Shown here: positions 14,321 to 21,251 of the stretch, in pieces | Position numbering within the stretch: position 1 is the first letter of the stretch | Layout: each line of letters starts with the position of its first letter | IMG/VR virus record: IMGVR_UViG_3300022200_001499 | Span: 1-21,559 of that record | DNA from: a virus | Length of the DNA: 21,559 nucleotides | Reading direction: 5' to 3' (one strand) | Program-made: the position numbers and the translations under genes | The notes under the pieces: generated by a model | What the model was told of the DNA's origin: nothing | Database searches by the model: none | What the model saw: the letters and a program-made list of their open reading frames with translations, nothing else

Positions 14321-17300
14321 ATGGAAGTATTTAATTTTAATGAAAGCGAACAGTTGTTGATGGATAGTGTGTCGTATAGCACTCCTGAAAAACCTGTATA
14401 CAAGAGAAATGATTATGCAGCTTTAGCTGAAGTTATGAACTCTACTGTTGCTTTAGTTAATCGTGGTGAGTATGAAAAAGCTTCCTATGATTTATCCCAG
14501 TATGAAGGCGTGCAATTTACTCGTGATAGTTTATTGAAATCACTTAAAGATAAAAAAGTAAGTGAAGATGTAATTGACCGTGTAATGGCACGCCCTATTG
14601 CTAATTGGAATGAGGCTGAAATTGCAACAGCTTATTTAACTCATTTAAAAGAAACTGAAGAACAGGTAGCAAACCAATTTACAACAGGGAGTATGATTGG
14701 AGCTGGTTTATCAATGGCTATTTTCGACCCTACAGATTTCCTCTTAGTTAGTCCTATTTTATCAGCGGCTAACAAGATTAAAAAAGCAACTACCCTAGCA
14801 ACTAAAGTTGGAGCTGTAGCACAATCTGCTGCTACTGGCTCTGCTGTAGGTACTGCTGCAATGTTAACGTATGAAACCAGTACAGGTGTCTATAATGAAG
14901 GCTCAATGGTTAATGCTGCTTTATTAGGAGCAGCTTTAGGTGGTAGTTTAGGTCTTGTTTTAGACAAAGCACCTTTACAAAAAGGTTTAACTAAAGAACT
15001 TGATGGTGAAGGTAAGGTTTTATCAGCTGAAGAAGCTAAAGTAGAAAAAATACGTTTAGCAAATGAAAAAGTTTCTGAAATAGATAGTGTTATTGCAGAA
15101 GCCTCAGTTTTAGTTAAAGAACAAAAGGGTGTTCAAAAAGAACTAACTGCGTCAGAAAAATTAGATGTAAAAAAAGCTAAAGTAGACGCTTCTTTACAAA
15201 AAAGTCAATTAGAAACATCTGTTCAAACTATTAAAACTTTATCGGAAGAGTCAACAGCAACTGCTAAAACTGCTAGAGATAGTTTAGATAGTATCATTAA
15301 TAGTAAAACAAAACTTGAAGAAACAATTTTAAAAACAGAAAAGAAAACATCTGTATTCAAAAAGCTTCAAGAAGATATAGCTACTTTAGCTAAATCAGCA
15401 ACTCCTATTAAAGGGCAAATAACTAAACTAAATAATACAATTAAATCTTTACAAGCAAAACCTATAACTAAAGAAATAACTGCTAAATTAAATAGTTTAG
15501 AAAAACAAGTCGGTAAACTTACTAAAGAATTAAATGTAACAAATACAAAAATGGCTTTAGCAGAAACAAAGTTAAATAAATTTGTTGAAGACCCGACTAT
15601 AAGTTTAAAAAGCTTAGAGGAACAAAGACAACTTTTACTTACTTCTGAACAAAAAGCACAAGAACTTTCAACAGCTAAAACAACAGAAGCAGATGCGAAT
15701 CTTTTAAAAGTAAAAGAAGCTAATAAACAACTTAGAGATTTTAGACTACGAGAAGCAGCTAAAGAAGCAGAAAGACAGAGTGTTGGTACTAAGGATTTAC
15801 AGGCAAAATTAGCAAAATACAATGCTGACTTATCTCCTCAAGGCTTACAAAAACTTGCAGCAGACCGTTTAACACTTACAGATGACATTAATAAACTTTT
15901 AAATGATGATGATTTATCTGTTTCATCTTTAACACAATTAAAAAAAGTTCAAGAGAATTATGTTTCAAAATTAAATAAAGAACTTGAAGAAATTAATAAA
16001 GCTAAAGATTTTAAACAAAAACCTTGGTATAAAAAATTACCTACTTGGCTTGTTATATCCCCTATTGAAAAACTATTAAATAGTTCCAATGACCTTGTCT
16101 CAGGTTTTGCTAGTAAACTTCACTCAGGAACTGTGCATCATGGTTTAATACAAAATAAAACAGCTTGGACTATACGTCAAAACTTAGATACCTCTCTTGA
16201 TTACACTCATAAAGCTTTAAGATACAATTTTGTACAAGCAGTAAAAGAAGGCTATACGGGTAAAATTGAAGACTTTGAAAGAGAAGTTACAGTTGAGTAT
16301 TTAAGAGGTAATAGTAAAATTCAAGAAGAAGTATACACTCAAATGGATGGTGCTCTTGATGAGGCTGCTAGATTAGAAATAATTAAACAACGACAAGCTT
16401 CTGTACAACGCTCTACATTCTCAGGTAATAAATGGGTCACTAAATCAGTTGAAGATTATGCTCGTTACTACGAGAAAATGGACAGTATTGGTAAAAACTT
16501 AGATATTGGAGCTTTTAAATTTACTAGTGCCAAAGGCTATTTAAACCGTGTTTATAGTGAATCTAAAATAAAAGCTTTTGGAACTCCTCAAGATGCTATT
16601 GAACAATTAACAGATGCTCAAATTAAATTTGCAAGAGCTACTAATGGTGTTGTTACAGATGCAGTTATTGCAGAGTTTGAGGCATTAGCTACCAAAGCCG
16701 TAGAAGCAACTCTAAGTCGTAAAGGTATTAGAGAAGCTCTTGTTAGACCTTTAGGAACTCCTCAAAGAAGCTCTACATCTGCTTTACAAGCTCGTACTAT
16801 TCAAGTATTTGATGAAGACTTAATACCATTTCTTGATGACTCAATTAGCATGACATCTTCTTTATATGGTTTACGTATGCATGGTAACTTTGCTTTAAAA
16901 GAAGCAATTGGCGTTCATAATAATGATGAGATTGAAAAGCTTTTTAAATCCTTAGAAGCTACCCCAAAAGAACTTGATAATTTACGAGTTGTAGTTGAAA
17001 CAATCAAAGGTATTAGAGAAATTTCTAAAAACCCTTATGACCCAACTACTCGTGCTATTAAAGCTCTTAGTTCTTATTCGAGTATAATGAAGTCAGCAGC
17101 TTTTGGTGTCAATACAGTTACTGAAATCTCTGCTTTAGCTAAAGAATTTGGATGGTCTAAATCAATCGATAAACTTATTGGAACACCATCTGAAATATAT
17201 CGTATTTATCGCTATGGTACACCAAGTGAAAAAAATACTATTGAAATGATGATTTCTTATGGCGATGCTCACTTTGGTATTAAAGCAAGTCGTCTTGAAT

Positions 17301-18169
17301 CTGAAAATATATTGGATTCTGTAGGTCTACAAAATAAACTTGACCATGCTGTACGAATGTCGTCTATATTTGGTGGCTTACTTCCAATTACCGATATGCT
17401 TAAAATGGCATCAGCATCTTTAACTGTTGACTTTATGGCAGGACTTTCAGTTGCTAGAAAAATTAGCAAAACAGATGAAATGCGTTTAAATGATATTGGT
17501 TTTACTATTGAAGACTTAGCACAAGTTAAACAAGTATTACAAGTTGATAGTAATGGTCGTATTGGTAATACTAACCGAGCTTCATGGGGTGCATTAGATG
17601 AAAAGATTACAAACGCTGTTATTACAATGGTTGAACGTACTATCTTAGACCCTAATGGTATTACATTACCTAAATTTATGACAAACATGAATGAAGGTCA
17701 AATTGTGCCTAGACTGCTAATGAAGTTTATGCGTTTTCCATTTGAATCATATGAACGTCTTTTACTCCGAGGTGTTCAAGAGGCAGATGCTAAACAACTA
17801 ACCGCTTTTGCAGGTAATATTGCAATGTGGACAGGTATCTTGGCAATGAAAGATGCTCTGAAAGACCCTGAGAAACAAAAATACAGTAGTGCAGATGGAT
17901 TTAATTCTTTAATGATAGATTCATTTTTATATGGGTCAGCTACAGCGTTACCTGTTGCATTAACTGAAATGGGTTATGGCTATGCTACTGGACAATCCTT
18001 AACTGGAGACTACGCTTTTAGAATGGGTGGTGCACCTATATCTGATTTAGTGTCTGCTCAAAAAGGAGAATTTAGATACTCTGTGCCTTTCACTAGTTTT
18101 AACATTGGAGACGCAGTAGGTGAAGTTTTAAATGACTTAAATTTTCTACAAATGGCAAACGAGGACTAA
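14321..18169 (+). CDS. Internal virion protein (T7 gp16-like), without N-terminal transglycosylase
   Basis: This 1282-residue protein, close to T7 gp16 (1318), is the largest core protein and should form the inner-membrane part of the DNA-ejection channel. The N-terminus has none of the SLT motifs. After a charged start there are hydrophobic segments (MIGAGLSMAIFDPTDFLL about 126-143, and AALLGAALGGSLGLVL about 199-214). Residues about 225-560 are a long Lys/Glu/Gln/Leu-rich coiled coil. The C-terminal 700 residues contain several hydrophobic helices and read like the conserved gp16 C-terminal region. AAGGAAAATAA precedes ATG. Loss of the enzyme domain fits its presence in the gene before. 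Confidence 0.9.
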   Translation: MEVFNFNESEQLLMDSVSYSTPEKPVYKRNDYAALAEVMNSTVALVNRGEYEKASYDLSQYEGVQFTRDSLLKSLKDKKVSEDVIDRVMARPIANWNEAEIATAYLTHLKETEEQVANQFTTGSMIGAGLSMAIFDPTDFLLVSPILSAANKIKKATTLATKVGAVAQSAATGSAVGTAAMLTYETSTGVYNEGSMVNAALLGAALGGSLGLVLDKAPLQKGLTKELDGEGKVLSAEEAKVEKIRLANEKVSEIDSVIAEASVLVKEQKGVQKELTASEKLDVKKAKVDASLQKSQLETSVQTIKTLSEESTATAKTARDSLDSIINSKTKLEETILKTEKKTSVFKKLQEDIATLAKSATPIKGQITKLNNTIKSLQAKPITKEITAKLNSLEKQVGKLTKELNVTNTKMALAETKLNKFVEDPTISLKSLEEQRQLLLTSEQKAQELSTAKTTEADANLLKVKEANKQLRDFRLREAAKEAERQSVGTKDLQAKLAKYNADLSPQGLQKLAADRLTLTDDINKLLNDDDLSVSSLTQLKKVQENYVSKLNKELEEINKAKDFKQKPWYKKLPTWLVISPIEKLLNSSNDLVSGFASKLHSGTVHHGLIQNKTAWTIRQNLDTSLDYTHKALRYNFVQAVKEGYTGKIEDFEREVTVEYLRGNSKIQEEVYTQMDGALDEAARLEIIKQRQASVQRSTFSGNKWVTKSVEDYARYYEKMDSIGKNLDIGAFKFTSAKGYLNRVYSESKIKAFGTPQDAIEQLTDAQIKFARATNGVVTDAVIAEFEALATKAVEATLSRKGIREALVRPLGTPQRSSTSALQARTIQVFDEDLIPFLDDSISMTSSLYGLRMHGNFALKEAIGVHNNDEIEKLFKSLEATPKELDNLRVVVETIKGIREISKNPYDPTTRAIKALSSYSSIMKSAAFGVNTVTEISALAKEFGWSKSIDKLIGTPSEIYRIYRYGTPSEKNTIEMMISYGDAHFGIKASRLESENILDSVGLQNKLDHAVRMSSIFGGLLPITDMLKMASASLTVDFMAGLSVARKISKTDEMRLNDIGFTIEDLAQVKQVLQVDSNGRIGNTNRASWGALDEKITNAVITMVERTILDPNGITLPKFMTNMNEGQIVPRLLMKFMRFPFESYERLLLRGVQEADAKQLTAFAGNIAMWTGILAMKDALKDPEKQKYSSADGFNSLMIDSFLYGSATALPVALTEMGYGYATGQSLTGDYAFRMGGAPISDLVSAQKGEFRYSVPFTSFNIGDAVGEVLNDLNFLQMANED

Positions 18170-18172
18170 ACT

Positions 18173-18436
18173 ATGACTAAAGATAAAGCATCTTTAGACG
18201 AGTTAAACGGACTTCATGGAATGGTGGCTAAGCAATTAGCCTCCAACCTTGATGACCCAAAGATGTTAGCACATGCAATAAAGTTTCTTAAAGATAACGA
18301 TATTACAGCTGATATTGTAGAGTCAGAATCTATGATGAGTTTAACCCAGTCTATACAGAAGATTGCACAACAAGCATCAAAAGAAGAAAGTATGTCCGTT
18401 GAGGATATGCTAAGTGCTTCATTAATATCGCATTAA
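18173..18436 (+). CDS. Small terminase subunit (T7 gp18-like)
   Basis: This 87-residue helical protein is almost the length of T7 gp18 (89) and starts in a similar way, with acidic and Lys residues followed by 'LDELNGLHGMVAKQLASNL'. 'ARIKFL' type helices (HAIKFLKDNDITAD) and an acidic C-terminus (SVEDMLSASLISH) also fit. Small terminases bind the concatemer near the pac/terminal repeat region and stimulate the large subunit. GAGGA precedes ATG. The identification rests mainly on size and the order gp16, small, large terminase. The nuclease gene that follows separates it from the large subunit. Confidence 0.8.
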   Translation: MTKDKASLDELNGLHGMVAKQLASNLDDPKMLAHAIKFLKDNDITADIVESESMMSLTQSIQKIAQQASKEESMSVEDMLSASLISH

Positions 18437-18451
18437 TTTTTAAAAAAGTGG

Positions 18452-18495
18452 CTAGGTAGGCTACCCTATCAAAAACAAAAGATAGAGCCTCCTAG
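18452..18495 (+). other. Long imperfect RNA hairpin between small terminase and nuclease genes
   Basis: CTAGG and AGGCT (18452-18456 and 18458-18462) pair fully with AGCCTCCTAG (18486-18495), ten pairs with one bulged T. After a three-base bulge, CTATC (18466-18470) pairs with GATAG (18481-18485), closing a loop of ten mostly A bases. No T-tract follows, so it is not a typical terminator. A bulged stem of this size resembles the RNase III processing hairpins of T7 mRNA. It may separate the small terminase message from the downstream ones. The pairing is visible; the function is inferred. Confidence 0.6.
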
Positions 18496-18544
18496 ATCCC
18501 TTAAAATGCAAATTAGAGGCATGTATGTAATAAGGAGACCCAAC

Positions 18545-19009
18545 ATGAAAGTATGTTCTACATGTAATGAATTAAAACAACTCAAAGCTTTCTTCAAACG
18601 CAACGATTCGTTAGACGGTTACGAAGGCAATTGTAAAGAATGTCGAATGGAAAAAAAGAGAGCTAACCCAAACTTTAAAGAGACTACTAGGAAAGCTGCT
18701 ATCAAACACGAGAAGAAGCGTAAAGGTACGCGGTGGGGTTATAGTCTTTATCGTAACTACGGTATTACAGAGGATGATTACTGGGAAATGTATGAAGCAC
18801 AGGAAGGATGTTGTGCTATCTGTCGTAGACCAACTCAAGGTGACCACTACAACCGATTAGTCGTTGACCACAATCACGACACAAAAGAGGTACGTGGTTT
18901 GCTATGTAATAGCTGTAACGTAGTCCTAGGACACTCAGGCGACAACGCTGAAGTACTTGAACGCGCTGCTCAATACCTAAAGGATAAAGGTTCTTATGAC
19001 CGAGAATGA
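18545..19009 (+). CDS. Endonuclease VII-like HNH nuclease
   Basis: ATG 18545 is chosen because AAGGAG lies seven bases upstream; a longer reading from 18506 has no ribosome site. The 154-residue protein has an N-terminal zinc finger (Cys4, Cys7, Cys30, Cys33), a basic linker, 'YGITEDDYWEMYEAQEGCCAIC' (72-93), and the His-Me finger core 'VVDHNHDT..VRGLLCNSCN' with Asp108-His109, His111, Cys121 and Cys124. This is the recombination endonuclease VII type, known in T4 for resolving branched DNA before packaging. T7 has a different resolvase (gene 3). Here it could debranch concatemers, or be a homing-like invader between the terminase genes. It overlaps the large terminase by 14 bases. Confidence 0.88.
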   Translation: MKVCSTCNELKQLKAFFKRNDSLDGYEGNCKECRMEKKRANPNFKETTRKAAIKHEKKRKGTRWGYSLYRNYGITEDDYWEMYEAQEGCCAICRRPTQGDHYNRLVVDHNHDTKEVRGLLCNSCNVVLGHSGDNAEVLERAAQYLKDKGSYDRE

Positions 19010-20690
19010 AGTTAAATTAGCAATTAGCGACTTTAAGTATTTTCTCAAGATTACTTGGGAGCATTTGAGGTTACCACCACCTACAGAAATGCAGTATCGA
19101 ATTGCTGACTTTCTGCAAGAGGGACATAGACGCTCAGTGCTACAGGCTTTGCGCGGAATTGGAAAGACGTGGGAGAGTGGAGCATTTGTAGCTTGGAGAT
19201 TATTACGTAATCCTAATGAGAAAATTTTAATTGTATCTCAGTCAGGGTCACATTCTGATGCTATTGCTATCTTTATTAGAAAACTAATTGATACAATGCC
19301 TATCCTTGAGCATCTACAACCACGTGCTGACCAAAGGTCATCGGTAATTGCTTTTGATGTTAACGGATGTGATGTCTCTGTACAACCTTCGGTTAAATCG
19401 CTCGGTATTACCTCACAGTTACAAGGTAACCGTGCCTCTTTGTTAATCTCAGACGATATTGAAGGACAACAAAACTCTGCTACTGAGAAACGTAGGCAAG
19501 ACTTACTTAATCAGGCAGCTGAATTTGAGGCTATCTTACAAACAGGTAAAGAATCACAGATACTTGTATTAGGCACACCGCAGACTTCTGAATCAATATA
19601 TAATAGGATGTTAGATAAAGGTTATGTAACTCGTATATTCCCTGCTAGATACCCTGATAACATCGCTGTGTACAAAGGGTGTCTAGCTGATTATATCGTA
19701 CAAAAACTTAACAACAACCCCTCCCTTGTAAACAAGTCTATTGACGAAAGATTCTCAGATGAAGACTTATATCAGAGGGAATTAAGTTATGGTCGTAGTG
19801 GTTTTAAGCTACAGTTTATGCTTGATACTACATTAAGTGATGCTGAAAAGTATCCTTTAAAGACACGAGACTTAATTGTTACTGACCTATCCCCTGAACA
19901 AGCCCCTACAAAGCTCATGTGGAGTTCTCAGAGCCACGATAGTATTCAAGACATACCCAACGTAGGGTTTACTGGAGATACGCTGCAGAGACCTAGCTTA
20001 CAGGAGTCCTATGGTAACTATGAAGGTAGTATTTTAGCCATTGACCCGAGTGGTCGAGGTACGGATGAGATGGGGTGGTGTGTAGTCAATCATTTACTAG
20101 GTAAAGTATTTGTACCAGCATTTGGTGGATTACGTGGTGGTTATGACGAAGCTAACCTTGTGAAGCTTAGTCAGATAGCTCAGGAATACAAAGTCAATAA
20201 GGTAGTAGTTGAGAGTAACTTTGGTGATGGTATGTTTACTAGCTTACTAACTCCTGTGCTTAATGCTATCTATCCTGTCGCTACTGAAGAGATACGTAAC
20301 AATATTCAGAAGGAAAAGAGGATTATTGATACTCTAGAACCTTTGATGAACCAGCATCGACTAGTCTTTGACTATAGTGCTATTAAGAAAGATGTAGAGT
20401 TTGCTCTAGTTGAGCCTAAGAATATCTACTACTCCCTAATCTATCAGCTAAGCCATATAACTTATGATAGAGGTGCTTTGGTGCATGACGATAGACTTGA
20501 TGTATTGGCTATGGGTGTTCAGTTTTGGAACGACTATGGTATCTTAAAGCAGGACTCTGATGATGCTTTGGACATCTATAAGAAGAAAAAGATTGAAGAT
20601 GAGCTTAAAAGACGAGCTAATATCTTTAGGAGTATGCAAAAAAGACCACAAAGTAAGCCTAGTTTATCAAGAATTAGAGCTTTTAATTAG
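18996..20690 (+). CDS. Large terminase subunit, DNA packaging ATPase and nuclease (T7 gp19-like)
   Basis: This 564-residue protein (T7 gp19 is 586) has the expected ATPase motifs: Walker A ALRGIGKT at 51-58, Walker B LLISDDIE at 149-156 and the coupling motif LGTPQT at 192-197. The RNase H-like nuclease follows, with Asp350 in 'AIDPSGRGTDEMGW', Glu406 in 'VVVESNFGDG' and 'HDDRLDVLAMG' (Asp499, Asp502). It drives concatemer DNA into proheads and cuts it at the terminal repeat. Its start lies inside the end of the nuclease gene, with AAAGG before ATG. It is the last large gene in the window, as in T7. Confidence 0.97.
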   Translation: MTENEVKLAISDFKYFLKITWEHLRLPPPTEMQYRIADFLQEGHRRSVLQALRGIGKTWESGAFVAWRLLRNPNEKILIVSQSGSHSDAIAIFIRKLIDTMPILEHLQPRADQRSSVIAFDVNGCDVSVQPSVKSLGITSQLQGNRASLLISDDIEGQQNSATEKRRQDLLNQAAEFEAILQTGKESQILVLGTPQTSESIYNRMLDKGYVTRIFPARYPDNIAVYKGCLADYIVQKLNNNPSLVNKSIDERFSDEDLYQRELSYGRSGFKLQFMLDTTLSDAEKYPLKTRDLIVTDLSPEQAPTKLMWSSQSHDSIQDIPNVGFTGDTLQRPSLQESYGNYEGSILAIDPSGRGTDEMGWCVVNHLLGKVFVPAFGGLRGGYDEANLVKLSQIAQEYKVNKVVVESNFGDGMFTSLLTPVLNAIYPVATEEIRNNIQKEKRIIDTLEPLMNQHRLVFDYSAIKKDVEFALVEPKNIYYSLIYQLSHITYDRGALVHDDRLDVLAMGVQFWNDYGILKQDSDDALDIYKKKKIEDELKRRANIFRSMQKRPQSKPSLSRIRAFN

Positions 20691-20728
20691 TGGTTGTAAG
20701 TTGTTGTTTCTTAAGCACTTCATTTGAA

Positions 20729-20761
20729 CGGACATTCTAGGGGTGAGGATATATAATATCC
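20729..20761 (+). promoter_or_regulatory. Candidate sigma70 promoter overlapping a palindrome
   Basis: CGGACA (20729-20734, 4 of 6 with TTGACA) is followed after exactly 17 bases by a perfect TATAAT (20752-20757). The -10 box lies inside the inverted repeat GGATATATAATATCC (20747-20761). It points toward the repeat array and the two pqqA-like genes. T7 has strong host-type early promoters at its left end, and this would be the equivalent if the contig is joined across the genome ends. The palindrome could bind a repressor. No experimental support. Confidence 0.5.
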
Positions 20762-20766
20762 GAACT

Positions 20767-20830
20767 CTTTAAGATTCTCTAAGATTCTTTAAGTATACTC
20801 TAAGTATACTCTAAGTATACTCTAAGAACA
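20767..20830 (+). repeat. Direct repeat array 1 (SR-like), six units
   Basis: Six head-to-tail units with core CTYTAAG: two of 10 bases (CTTTAAGATT, CTCTAAGATT), then four of 11 bases (CTTTAAGTATA, CTCTAAGTATA twice, CTCTAAGAACA). T7 carries an array of short CCTAAAG-like SR repeats next to its terminal repeat, and this array sits in the equivalent place. It shares the CTCTWAGATTC motif with the second array at 21447-21516. Confidence 0.8.
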
Positions 20831-20856
20831 CTTTTGCTTTTAGGTTTTACGTAGGC

Positions 20857-20869
20857 AGTCCTAAGGACT
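20857..20869. repeat. Palindrome AGTCCTAAGGACT
   Basis: A perfect 13-base inverted repeat with a one-base centre, in the non-coding region after the terminase. It might be a protein-binding or terminase-related site. The symmetry is visible; nothing else supports a function. Confidence 0.4.
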
Positions 20870-21045
20870 AACTACTACTACCCCTACCTTAAATCTTATA
20901 TCGAGGTTTACTGTAGGTTTTACATCGAGGTTTTATGTGTAATCTTTACGCAGTCTCGATGACAACTACGTACTCTCTAGTCAACTGTAATCATTTCGAT
21001 GACTCAAGCTAGACCTTGTATGCTATTAATATATGGAGAAATACT

Positions 21046-21117
21046 ATGTGGACATCACCAGCAGCTACTGAAATGCGTTTTGGCTTTGAAGTTACTATGT
21101 ACGTAATGAATAAGTAG
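21046..21117 (+). CDS. pqqA: PqqA-like PQQ precursor peptide, copy 1
   Basis: This 23-residue gene has a good ribosome site (GGAGA, six bases before ATG). The peptide starts MWTSPAATEMRFGF and ends EVTMYVMNK. PqqA of Klebsiella is also 23 residues and has the same frame: Met-Trp at the start, Pro5, Arg11, Gly13, then Glu15-Val-Thr-x-Tyr19 and a basic end. Glu15 and Tyr19 are the two residues that PqqE, with the chaperone PqqD, crosslinks to build pyrroloquinoline quinone. No pqqB, C, D or E is seen here, so maturation would depend on the host. PQQ is the cofactor of methanol and other quinoprotein dehydrogenases. The stop is TAG. The main alternative is that this stretch is host DNA at a junction. 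Confidence 0.85.
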   Translation: MWTSPAATEMRFGFEVTMYVMNK

Positions 21118-21137
21118 GACTTACAATATAACATTAA

Positions 21138-21151
21138 GTCCCCTTTGGGAC
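21138..21151 (+). terminator. Small hairpin between the two pqqA copies
   Basis: GTCCC (21138-21142) pairs with GGGAC (21147-21151) around a CTTT loop, 21 bases after the first pqqA stop. The stretch after it is T-rich but broken (ATACTCAATTTAATTT). It may be a weak terminator or an mRNA 3' stabiliser making copy 1 its own message. Five pairs only, so confidence is low. Confidence 0.35.
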
Positions 21152-21179
21152 ATACTCAATTTAATTTAAGGATACTATT

Positions 21180-21251
21180 ATGTGGACATCACCAGCAGCA
21201 ACAGAACTACGCTTTGGCTTTGAAGTAACAATGTACGTAATGAACAAGTAA
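21180..21251 (+). CDS. pqqA: PqqA-like PQQ precursor peptide, copy 2
   Basis: This second 23-residue gene lies 62 bases after the first, with AAGGA seven bases before ATG. The peptide equals copy 1 except Leu for Met at residue 10, and keeps Glu15 and Tyr19. At DNA level seven codons differ and six of these changes are silent; the stop is TAA instead of TAG. The first 18 bases are identical. That pattern means an old duplication, or two separate acquisitions, kept by selection for the peptide. Each copy has its own ribosome site. Two copies would raise precursor supply, since one PqqA is consumed per PQQ molecule made. Confidence 0.85.
   Translation: MWTSPAATELRFGFEVTMYVMNK

Larger units (their letters stand above)
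20691..21045. other. Non-coding region after the terminase: promoter, repeats and palindromes
   Basis: No convincing gene is present in these 355 bases. In order they hold a sigma70-like promoter with a palindrome (20729-20761), a six-unit repeat array (20767-20830), and the inverted repeat AGTCCTAAGGACT (20857-20869). Then come several copies of an AGGTTTTAC or ATCGAGGTTT motif (20841-20937) and two copies of TCGATGAC 40 bases apart (20956-20963 and 20996-21003). In T7 the DNA right of gene 19 is the terminal region used for packaging and re-initiation, which this resembles in layout. Confidence 0.7.

Noticed and set aside
20767-20830. CRISPR array
   Set aside because: Units are 10-11 bases with no spacers. 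They are simple tandem repeats.
20935-21012. 25-codon frame MCNLYAVSM... with GAGG upstream
   Set aside because: Its ribosome site is weak and close, there is no recognisable motif, and it overlaps the TCGATGAC repeats. It could be real, but is not supported.
21046-21251. Host chromosomal pqqA locus after a prophage end
   Set aside because: Not excluded, but less likely: T7-type SR-like repeats surround the pair, no pqqB-E or attachment-site repeat is seen, and no integrase is in the window. Read mapping would decide.
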